Shown here: positions 11,401 to 24,600 of the stretch, piece by piece | Layout of the letters: every line of letters begins with the position of its first letter | Numbering within the stretch: position 1 is the first letter of the stretch | NCBI RefSeq assembly: GCF_000002865.3 | Contig: NW_001865069.1 | Location: 470,088 to 506,230 of the forward strand | Length of the DNA stretch: 36,143 bases | Direction of reading: 5' to 3' | DNA from: Monosiga brevicollis MX1 | Taxonomy: Eukaryota > Opisthokonta > Choanoflagellata > Craspedida > Salpingoecidae | Notes under the pieces: generated by a model | What the model was told of the DNA's origin: nothing | The model's input: only the letters and a program-made list of their open reading frames with translations | Database searches by the model: none | Position numbers and translations under genes: made by a program

Positions 11401-12516
11401 GTTGAAGGACTTGATTGCGAACAATCAACACGGCGGATTCAAAAGAGCCCGCATGTGAATCACCAACCAGAGTGAGTGCCACCCGTGACCACCCAAGCAT
11501 CGGTAGAGGCGACAGCCTAAGAACGGACAGAGGGGTCCACACACCAAAAACCGGTAAAGCCTTATGAGAAATGAATGGCAGTTGAAGCTAGGACGACAGA
11601 GATTAGCAAGGCATGACTACATCTGTAAGGAAAGGCCTGGGTGACAGGCAGCGACTGCGCTGAGCTGACCTTGGTCAGACCCCGCTTGATGGCATCTCGC
11701 AAGCGCGGTGGCAGATCAAAGGATTGGGCCCCTCCGGTAACGGACAGAATCAAGCTCGGCCTGCGGCGAGGTGACAGTAGGGTCGAAGAGAGCCAGGTTG
11801 ATGTGAGAATGAGTTTGTGATTAGGCGGCTGAAAAACAAAACCCAAAAAACCAAATCAAATCAAATAAAGTAAGCTGAACTCAACGCGATCAAAAGCTTT
11901 GAGGGCGTACGCGGGATAATTGCGGTTCCCAAAGTGACGGTACAGGTTGGCTTGTACGAATTTGAGCACGTCCTGGGCGTCATCTTTGAGGGAGACGCGC
12001 ACATAAGGAGCCTAACATGCAAACAGGGGTTGGAATGAGCTGCTTTGACATCGGGGCAATTCTGCAGTCGGTATGAGCAGGAGCGCAGCAGCAACGACAC
12101 GTACGAGTTCCTTGTTGCGGTTGTTGGCATCAAAGCTGAGCAGGCCATGCGTAGTGGAGCGTTCCATAATGCTCTGAGCACGTTGCTTGTCTTCGGCCGA
12201 AGCCTTGTTCGAGGAAACGGGCTCAGGGTGTTGATGAAAGCGCGAAAGCAGATCGCTGTAGTCCATGTCCCGCTTGGTCTCACCATAGCCCACCTACAAT
12301 GCACGGCCGGCGTGGCGCGAGAGGCAAGGAAAGCAGAGACAGTTGTGTATTCAGGCCAAGACGGGAAGAGGAGAGGTGAGCCACAATCGGGCCCGCCAAG
12401 GAACGTTCAATGCTCGTTTGAAAAGCATCACTGACCCCGATCTCAAGGTGGCTATTGTAGGCGGTCATTTGGATCTCCTCGCGGCGCGACCGCATGGTAG
12501 AGCGGCGCTGGTCCAT
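5313..12516 (-). CDS. TRPM2-like cation channel with NUDT9-homology (Nudix) domain
   Basis: This is predicted to be a Ca2+-permeable cation channel gated by ADP-ribose and Ca2+. Exons: 12516-12436, 12293-12105, 12011-11911, 11760-11670, 11516-11468, 11346-11298, 11168-11105, 10993-10610, 10489-10315, 10113-10049, 9968-9717, 9642-9500, 9392-8933, 8800-8702, 8617-8490, 8331-8058, 7948-7834, 7706-7560, 7425-7349, 7216-7144, 7030-6778, 6628-5916, 5788-5658, 5564-5313. The lengths total 4365 nt with no phase break (1454 aa). The N-terminal TRPM homology (SLOG) region holds LILSVTGGAQSFDLPPRL, WVVTGGTHSGV, VVGVITWGIL and IQGGPGT (residues about 125-300). Residues 700-1010 give pre-S1 and S1-S6, with NLGPKLIMMGRM after S4, the pore entrance YGELFLEDISVEANC, and S6 VTNILLVNLLIAMFSDTY. 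From about 1190 follows the NUDT9H domain, with FNAVANGVDRRSCY, RGLLGKWGVNWAADP and DNRNTDNAWIETV. The Nudix box runs from G1334 to E1353, with RELIEE intact. The intron after 8058 uses a GC donor (AAG|GCAAGT). The start at 12516 is the first ATG of an exon whose phase fits. Confidence 0.95.
7949..8057 (-). other. GC-AG intron in the S3-S4 region of TRPM2
   Basis: Joining exon 8331-8058 to 7948-7834 in frame requires a 5' splice site AAG|GCAAGT and an acceptor TTGCAG. The joined protein runs DSVQTK-VHAKTVY, which fits the S3-S4 linker of TRPM channels. No GT donor nearby keeps the frame. Confidence 0.75.
8395..8443. repeat. Poly-A run of about 49 bases
   Basis: An uninterrupted A homopolymer lies in the TRPM2 intron between exons 8617-8490 and 8331-8058 (poly-U on the transcript). 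No target-site duplication or element body is visible next to it, so I do not call it a retroposon tail. Confidence 0.95.
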
Positions 12517-12995
12517 GATGGTGGTCTCGTGGAGAAGGCCCCCGGTGACAGGGCCTCGCCGAGCTACAACGACGACGATCAAACGATCAAACCACCGTGA
12601 GTACATGCAAAACAAAGGCAATCGACCAGATTCGACCAGATTCGATGAGCGAAACGCGATCTGCCAGCCATGCACAGCCCATGTTGCGCGACCATCGACT
12701 ATAACGAAACCCCTTTTGGGTATCGGTCACAATGTTCCATCGCGAGCACGCCCCCCCTTACTGCATCCTCTCATTGGTTTGAAGCCACCAGACACACGCA
12801 CACACACACATACACATACACCCGCACTCGCACTGGCACGCCCTTCTTCTTTCCTTCCGGTGCGCACGCCCTGTGTTTGACTTCGCACTGCCATTTGGCG
12901 TGGCCTCACACACACACATGAACTCACACACAAAAAGAACTGAAACACCAAAATTCAAATTCTGTACTGTTGTGTTGTGCTGTTGTGTTTGGTCA

Positions 12996-13165
12996 CTGTC
13001 GTTGTCTCTCTCTCTCTGTCTCTCTCTCTGTCTCTGTCTCTGTCTCTGTCTCTGTCTGTCTCTGTCTCTCTCTGTCTCTCTCTCTAAATCTCTCTCTCTA
13101 AATCTCTCTCTCTAAATCTCTCTCTCTAAATCTCTCTCTCTAAATCTCGCTCTCTCTCTCCTTCT
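12996..13165. repeat. CT-rich tract with a 14-bp minisatellite
   Basis: CT and CTGTCT repeats pass into about five tandem copies of a 14-bp unit, ATCTCTCTCTCTAA (about 13080-13147). This is a polypurine/polypyrimidine block in the shared upstream region of two divergent genes. Confidence 0.9.
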
Positions 13166-13493
13166 GTCTTGAGTTCGTTGGTTGCGTTGTTTTGACATGA
13201 GCTGGATGATTTGAGGAGCGCAAGGGGACATCATGATGATGATGATGAGCAGTATTTGCGAGCCCCCTCCCAAGACGAAGGGGAAGACCAACTTGACCCT
13301 TGCTTTCAACCCTCTCACCCCACCATCCCGATCTGATCGGCCTCACTGACGACGGTCATCCATCCCCGCCCCCATGCCTGCCGGCAATTAGGGGGCGGGT
13401 AGTGGATTCTCCTCGCTCGAGCCGTGCTGACAACCACAACCAACAACCAACAACAAGTGATTTATCATCGTCATCAACTTTGATGCCTAGTAC

Positions 13494-13502
13494 ACTATAT
13501 AG
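13494..13502 (+). promoter_or_regulatory. TATA-like element
   Basis: The sequence ACTATATAGC lies about 135 bases before the ATG at 13634, a plausible TATA box for the plus-strand gene. The assignment rests on sequence and position only. Confidence 0.35.
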
Positions 13503-13633
13503 CATAGAGTTTAAAAATATATCTTCAATAACCTCCTTATTGTGAACATTTACTCCGAGAAGCGAGTCACCTCGAAGAATAACAGTTGGTAGCACTGCTG
13601 GGCCAGGAGCGCGCGCTTGCGCAAGCGCGGTCG

Positions 13634-17303
<3,670 letters not shown>

Positions 17304-17739
17304 AATGATATAGCCAAAAAAAAAAATCATATCATGTGCTTCTTCGAATCGGCCGTGCTTAGGGAATTACATGTCAATTGACTGTTAGCGTGGACACCAA
17401 TCTGTGAAGTAAAAATTTCGGTAGAAAAGTTAGCGAGACAAGCCGTCTGGCTACAGAAGAAGCCAAGACAGCCGTGACCTCTTTCAACTACATTCAAAGG
17501 GCATTCTTGTCGTCGACCGCAGGAAACCAAGCCATTTTTCCCCCGTAAAACTTGTCATCAGATCTGATCTACAGATCTGTAAATTTTTCAAAATAAAAAG
17601 CAAAAAAAAAAAAAAAAAAAAGAAAAAGAAGAAACAAAAACAAGATCAAGGTGTTGACAACAGCAGTTTAGTGCACAATCTCCATTCTCATCAAAGAAAG
17701 ACGCTGTGGGCGTGTTGATGTGTCAGGGACCTCCGCACC
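17304..17739. other. Intergenic gap upstream of GGA
   Basis: About 435 bases hold a poly-A-rich stretch (about 17602-17637) and a small palindromic patch around AGATCTGATCTACAGATCTG (17560-17579). No exon is recognised. It should contain the unknown gene's 3' UTR and the GGA promoter. Confidence 0.55.
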
Positions 17740-20700
17740 ATGGCGGCGTCACTGGAAAAGTTGCTGGAGGAGGCCACCCGTCCTGAAGCCGAGGTACAAA
17801 GTCTTGGAAGCAATGCGTGCGCGTGCGCATGTGCGCGTGCGTGTGTGTAAAGTGATGTGAAATAACAGGGCCTGTGTCAGTGCTTTGATCAGGCCCTGTC
17901 AGGGACTGGAGGAATACTGCCTTTCAGACACTGGTCTGTTATGGCCGTGCTCCAGGGCCTGTCTTTGGGCTCATCGTTGCGCACCTGGGTGTCCATCGTG
18001 GAATAGGCTGCAAACTGGGATGTCATTAAAGCTTTCTGCGACAAAATCCTTGAAGAGGATGATGGGTATGTGCCTTTTTTTTTTTTTTTTTTTGGAGCGT
18101 CATCACCTTTGCATGTCAGTCGGATAGCGAGCGAGCCGTCTCAGGTGCCTTGTGGCGCTGCAACTTTGCATATTTTTCTTAGGCCTCGTGATGCTTGCTT
18201 CATGCTCCTGGATAAGATTCGCAGCCCCCGTTTGAACGTGGCGCTGCGTGCTCTTGACGTATGCTAGCTCCCCTACCCTCGCTGCTGCATCCTTTGCTTG
18301 CATCTGCGTGGTGTGCACTTTGGCTTGCATGGCCTCACAATCTTCTTGCGGCATGATGACACTTTGCTGCAGGTTCTCGAGGCTTGTGTGCAGCAATGTG
18401 GCCCCCCGATGCATTCTATTGTTGGTCGCTTCAAATTTCTTAATGAATGCATCAAGATGGTGTCGCCCAAGGTTTGGCCAGCAACCATGCGCTTCAGCAC
18501 TGCCGCCCACGTTTTATCTTTACTTTTGATCTTCTCCCCGGAGACAAAGCTCGGGTCTTTTCCCAGCCGCCAGAGTGACCTGGTCGTGATATGTGTTTTC
18601 TGACTGATGTCATACTCCAATTTTTCATTTTTGCTTGCGCCCTGCCTCTGCTGACAGTACCATGAGAATCGGCCAGAACCTGTGGTTCAACGTGTCTTGT
18701 CCCTGATCCAAACTTGGGCCCGTAACTTGCCAAATGAGCCCAAGGTGAAAGAAGTCTACAATATGTTGAAGCGGCAAGGTTTGTGGCTTACTACTGACCC
18801 TAGCTAGCACGAGTCCTCACTCTTAGCACGGAACGTGGCTCATCATACGACCAACATCCTGGTTTAGGCATGGCGTTTGCAGATAGTGAAAGCTCTCCGA
18901 ATGAACATGTTGCAGTTGGCGAGGGTGTATGTCATCGAGTTTGCGTTTTCATCCCTACACTTCTTGCTGGGTTTGGGGCATTTCTATTCTTGGGGTTTCA
19001 TCCATTGCACAAGAATGCAGTGGCATATGTGTACCTGCACTGGGCGCAGGTCTGGCCTTTGCACGCCTCACTCAATGCTTTGCTGTGCAATTTTTAGTAC
19101 CTCGGCGTATCCCAGACAGCATCGGAGCGACCCTCTCCCCTCGAGCACGATGAGCGCCAATCTAAGGTTTGTCTGATGACAGGCGGTATTTGAAAGCACA
19201 CATAATGTGTACCGCACCCCGACGTTCATGAAGTATAACCACCGTCCCGATGTTTTCTTTTAAACGTAGATGTTGCAAAGGCTTCTTCAAAGCAAAGATC
19301 CCAATGATCTGCGCAAGGCCAACAAGCTTATTCAAAAGATGGTTCGCAAGGTGAGTAGTTTCACCCCCTCCCCCTTTTTTTTTTTCTCAGCGAGCCCAAG
19401 AACGGTTGCTCGTGGTCAAAGCGACTCTTATCTTTGCCACTATATGCCTGCCGGTGTGGGGGTGACAGGATCAAGAGCGGACGGAGCGTGCGGTTACTTT
19501 GCGGGGCCAAATTGACGGTATTCAGGAAAATACAAAGGTGAGCATTGCGAGTGAGTTATAAAAAGCGGCTGACTTGCATCGAGGTGGCCGTGCTCTCAAC
19601 AAGCCCTCTACCTTTCCAGCTCCTTGTCGAAATGTTGGCAAGCTTCGACTTGACCACAGGCCGCCCTCAAGATGATGAAATTATCAAGGTTGGCAACCTT
19701 CCATATGGGCTCTGACAGACCGGTCTTATTGCATTCTCTCGTGTGTCACAAAAGTCACAAAATGCCCTGATATCGATTTTGGTTTTTAGCAATTGCACGC
19801 TGGGTGCCTTGAGGCCCGCCCCAAGCTGGTTCGTATGGCGAGTGAGGTGACCACGGACGAGGAACTACTAGGTGTGTCATCAAGTTCTTTGAAGTGTGCT
19901 CTGCTTTAGGTGTGGATGGCGGCGCGCAATCTTACTCTGCGCTATCGCTTGTGATACATTAGGCGAGGTCTTGGCGGCTGGTGATGATATTACTCGTGCT
20001 CTGGATCAATACAGTGCGCTTTGCGCGGGTGCACGGCCAAATGGTGGCGCTGCCGCCACAGCTGTCGCTGGTGGCGCGGAAGGAACACAATCCGCATCTG
20101 TTGATGCCTTGGGTGATAGTTTGTTGGACCTTGACTTCTCGCCCACGCCAGCGTCTGCTCCAACCAATGCCTCCAATGGCCTTTTCGATGCCTTTGGCAG
20201 TTCTGCTGTGGCTTCACCGCCCGGTAGTACAGCAGCACCGGCGGATCCCTTTGACCTCCTTTCCGGATTTGGCGGCAGCTCGGCGGCGCCCGCGCCTACT
20301 CCCGCCGCGCCAGCGGTTGCTTCCGAACCTCAAGACCCCTTTGCTGCCTTTGGTAGGACCTGTCTTGCGATATCTGCGATATCTACTCCCCGCCTTGCCT
20401 GCTTGTTGTAGTGGCACGTCTTGCACCTGAAGTTATGACACATCTGATTTTCTTCTCTTTTTTGACCTGGTTCCAGGGCAACTCGGTGTGGATTCAAAAC
20501 CATCCAACGCGGCGGCAGTGGCTCCTGCACCCGTTGCCGCGCCTGCTTCCGTCACCAATCCTCTGGATGATTTGCTTGGTAAGGTCATTCGGTTGCACCT
20601 ATAAATCAAGCAAACAATCGTACATGCGTATTGCTATTGTTGTTTCAAATCTCATGCTGCGTATCATTTATGTTTCCGTCGACAGGATCAAGCTTCGGAG

Positions 20701-21367
20701 CAAATACGCCAGCAGCAGCAGCGCCGCCTGCACCCTTGGACATGTCTCAAATCTCTATCGATATGTCGTCCATCCGGTCCAATCCATCGCTCTCTCCTGT
20801 CACGCTTTACGATAAGAACTCGGTCAAGGTTTGTCCTCGTTGCTTGTAGCAGTCTTTTTTTCCAGCCGTTCTCCATAGCTATGCTTGCCACTGCTTGCGC
20901 AATGCACCTCACCCTGTTATGTGCCACCGCAGGTCATGCTACACTTTGCCGCTGACAGTCCGCATCCGGACGCACTTGTTTGTGTTGTCTCTGTCCTCAA
21001 CTTCAACGGCGCGCCGATTGAAAACATCTTGTTTCAAGCTGCTGTGCCACGTGCACTGCAGGTCAAGCTCATGCCGGCGTCTGCATCCTCGGTTGAGGGC
21101 CACAACCCCATGGCCGGCGCAAAGCCAGTGACGCAAGTGATGGTGATTGGCAACCCCGACAAGGTACATTCAAACCAGGCGCCGACCATAAAAGTCTGGT
21201 TGCATACACTTTGGATAGGGGTTGGGGGAAAGAAACATCTTGACATCATTCTCATGTTTGAACTGGCTTTGCAGAAACCCATCAAACTACGTTTCAAGTT
21301 CTCTTTCACCCTCAATGGCCAAACGGTGGATGACATGGGCGACTGTGCCGAATTTCCCCCCATGTAA
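17740..21367 (+). CDS. GGA adaptor (Golgi-localised, gamma-ear-containing, ARF-binding)
   Basis: This is a monomeric clathrin adaptor that sorts acidic-dileucine cargo at the trans-Golgi network under ARF-GTP. Exons: 17740-17793, 18007-18065, 18183-18258, 18373-18471, 18658-18778, 18868-18926, 19098-19166, 19270-19350, 19469-19537, 19620-19688, 19790-19871, 19963-20352, 20477-20578, 20686-20828, 20933-21163, 21275-21367. The total is 1797 nt, in frame (598 aa). The VHS domain (1-137) has KIRSPRLNVALRALDVLEAC, VGRFKFLNECIKMVSPK and KVKEVYNMLKRQG. The GAT domain (about 180-300) has LLQSKDPNDLRKANKLIQKM and ITRALDQYSAL. The hinge (about 300-485) is Ala/Pro-rich, with a clathrin-box-like LLDLD at 333-337 and two DPF motifs. 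The gamma-ear (about 488-598) runs from SPVTLYDKNSVKVMLHF to PIKLRFKFSFTLNG. The start is the first ATG, with context CACCATGG. It converges on the DDT/bromodomain gene. Confidence 0.95.
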
Positions 21368-21661
21368 ACATCCGGCTCTTGTCACAACTGACCTTCCTCG
21401 GCCTCCAATCATAAGCTTTTGAAATATGGCCAAGCCTGGGTTCATTTCAGACAACAATCATGTTGGATTCATGTGCTCAACCAGAATTCAATTTTGGAGG
21501 CGCAGCCTCACAAAATATATGCAGAGGCAAGGACGAGCATAGGCAAGGAAGGGTCGGAAGACGGTCAAAGAACATCACGCACGTGCACACCACCGGAAAA
21601 CATGCAAAAGCTACAGAAACCCGCCACAACAAACAATTAAAGCTGCTCAGGTCATTGTGGC
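21368..21661. other. Convergent intergenic gap
   Basis: About 295 bases lie between the stop codons of GGA (+) and the DDT-bromodomain gene (-). I see nothing coding. The two 3' UTRs must be short or overlap. Confidence 0.6.
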
Positions 21662-24600
21662 TCAAGGCGCTTGAGAACGCTGCACGGCCAGCGCATGCAA
21701 GGCAGCGAGCATTTCTGGGGAGGCATTTGCAAGGTCCATAGCAGACCCTGGGGCAAACGGCATGGCATGACCTCCTTGGCCACCGACAGGTGGATTATTC
21801 CCTTGCTGGACGGGTCGAGGGTTTGCTAAAGCAGCCAGTGTCATGTAGTTTTGAAGGGCCAGACGAGCCTGTTGAGCCTGTTGAGCCTGTTGAGCTTGTT
21901 GAGCCTGTTGGGCTTGTTGAGCCTGTTGGGCTTGTTGAGCCTGTTGGGCTTGTTGAGCCTGCTGAGCCTGTTGGGCTTGTTGGGCTTGGTGAGCCTGCTG
22001 GGCCGAGTATATGGGGTTGTAAGGCAACTGAGACTGGAGACTGGGTGTAGCTGAATAAGCGCCCCCACCCCCGGATCCAGAGGCTCCAATCAAGTGTGCT
22101 GGCAATCCCATATTTGAGGTGCCCATCATCGGCGACTGCATGTGTATGTGTGAGGTCGAAGGGGTGTGCATTGAGTGCATTGAATGCATTGGTGGCACGC
22201 CCATTCCCGAAGCCATGGCAGACATGGGCTGCAATGAAGGCCCAGAGGGCATCGAGTGCATGGGTGTCGCTGCATATGTGCTGGACTGGACATGCTGGCC
22301 GTAAGGCATCTGTACGCCATAAGCTTGAGCCGCGTAGGATGATGCAGGCGCAAAAGCGGCATTGGGAGGATAGGAACTATTGTGTTGTGACGGAGGCATG
22401 TCCGGGCCAACTCGGGCGGGAATGGCGGTAGGGGTATATGCACTTTGGGAGGCCAGCGAACCAAAGCCCGAGGGTGCGCGAGGCGCTTGTTGTGGAGACG
22501 CAACCGCTGTGCCTTGAAATTGGGCCATGCTCGCCGCGCCACGGGCCATGGAGGTAGTTGCGGCGGTCGCATCCGAAGCGCTTGGCGGAACATACACCAA
22601 AGGGCTTTGTAACGTGTCGACAGAACGGTAGGATTGCTGTACAATCTGCACTTGTTCTGGAGTCAGGAAACGACTGTTCAGCAACAGGATTTGTGTGCGG
22701 TCAGCCAAAATGCCCACCGACAGGGCATGTCGAAAGGCTTGTACGACAAAGCTGGGCAGCATGATGTCACGTCTCAGGTTCAAACGCACACGCGTCCAGT
22801 CGCTCGACTATTTATCGCGCATCCGCGGGTGGACGCCGGTGAGCTGAATTGCTGGACTGGGCTTGCATGCAACCCATCAAAAAGGTAATCGCATGCCACG
22901 TACCCCGATCATGTCAAAGCTGGCCGTGTTGCCAGAAGCCACTCGCTGTGATTGAATGTGGTTTCCGCCATTCGACTGCGGTCCCCCACCGACCCGAGCT
23001 GACGCTTTGTGACCTGCAATCGGGGATATTCGAATCTTGTGAGCTGATTCAGGCTTGAGCAACGGCGGTGCAAATCACCACTACAAGGCTTCAAATAGAT
23101 GAATTAGCAAAGGCAATGCCTCGGCGTCTGAATTTTGCAACATACCACGTTTCGCACGAAGGCGCGATGTTGGTGCCAATTCATCCTCAAAGTCACTCTC
23201 CTCTTCTTCTGCTGACATACCAGAAGCGCTGCTTGAATCCGATTTCTGTGCCGCCTGTGGCCTGTCAGCTGCTGGAGAACAAAGTGCCCCCCCCCCAAAA
23301 AAAAAACATATCGGCAAAGAGCATCAGGAAGTATATTGGCGTTAAAAGCCCAGAGTCTGCAAGAAAAGGTAAGTCGAGCCAATAAAAAAGGTATCTGAAG
23401 GACGAAATGTGCGCGCACACCTTGCAGGGGTCCTTTCTTCGAGCGAGCTCCGTATCCCCAAGTGCTGCGATGCTCGTGGATGTACTCGCGCACAACGTCA
23501 TAGGCATCCAACAAGTCTGTGTCCTCTGGGGCCAGACCATTGATTTCACGTTCCAACTGATGATATCGGTCATGCGCGACATTGTGCACGCATTTGGGAG
23601 TGTTATGAGAGCAGGGCCTTGTTGGAAAGGAAGTGGGACCAGGGTTCGGGTTGGCTATTGCCTCTTACCGAAGGCCGATCTGGAATGGTAGTGGCTGCGT
23701 CGTGTTTGATCCAAGCTCGCTCCTCAGTCCCGAAAAACGATACCTCACTGGCCTGGACCTCTGTGTCCTCAGCCAGTAGCTACACAAGGTCCGGTCAAGA
23801 GTCAGAAAAAACTCTCTTAACATGTAAACCATTCAGAAACCCCCCCCCCCCACAAAAAAGAAAAAAAAAAAAAGACCAACCCCCACCCTCTTCCAAAAGA
23901 AAATGAACAAAATTGAACAAACCTTGGCTGGCCACTTGAGACGATCCCCATATGGCACCCAGACCAAAGGTTTTGGTTCCTGTAACACAGCGTAATTGGC
24001 AACATGAGCGCGTGTGCCCTCCCTCTGTACAAGGATCGAATCAAGCCGAACAGGTAAAACAGAGAAAGAAGTAAAGACACCCGACTAGAAGAGCAAAGTT
24101 CGTACGCTGTGTATTTTGAGCGAGGCTCGCTGGCCTCGGCCACGACGACGGCTACTGGCGGGGGGAGAGACCTTGATAGCATCTGGCACGGACGAGCCAG
24201 TGGCTGTGTTGGCGGTGGTGGTCGACTTGCGCTTGCGTGGTACTTTAGGTTTAGGGGTGGGCACAAGTTGTTCCAGCTTCTTGCGCCAACTGACACATTT
24301 GTCAAAAACGTGAAGGTACAAAAGCATTTCCGAAGGCACTGCGACTTGGAGAACGCTATCCAGCCATTCTTCGTTGTGGCTTTGCCAGGAACGACGCATG
24401 ACATCCGGAATGGTGTAGCGATATAGCCGACCAATTGCCTCCTTCGTGGAATCCAGGCCAGTGCTGCTTCGAACGTCCTTATCCCAAGCCTCAAACGCCA
24501 AGCCTTTGTCATCAGATTCTGATCCCTATTGATCCACCACAAGGCAATGGGTGAGAGCGGGCTATCACAATGGGCATGTTCCTGCAGCTCAATCGGCGAC

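Larger units (their letters stand above)
12517..13633. other. Divergent upstream region of TRPM2 (-) and the unknown gene (+)
   Basis: About 1.1 kb lies between two divergently transcribed start codons. It contains CA-rich stretches (about 12793-12830 and 12907-12935), a long CT-rich tract (about 12996-13165) and an AC-rich segment (about 13431-13456). I find no coding exon that joins either neighbour, although untranslated first exons are possible. ORFs here are mostly repeat translations. Confidence 0.65.

Noticed and set aside
12873-13115. Ser-Leu-rich ORF
   Set aside because: It is a translation of the CT repeat in the shared upstream region.
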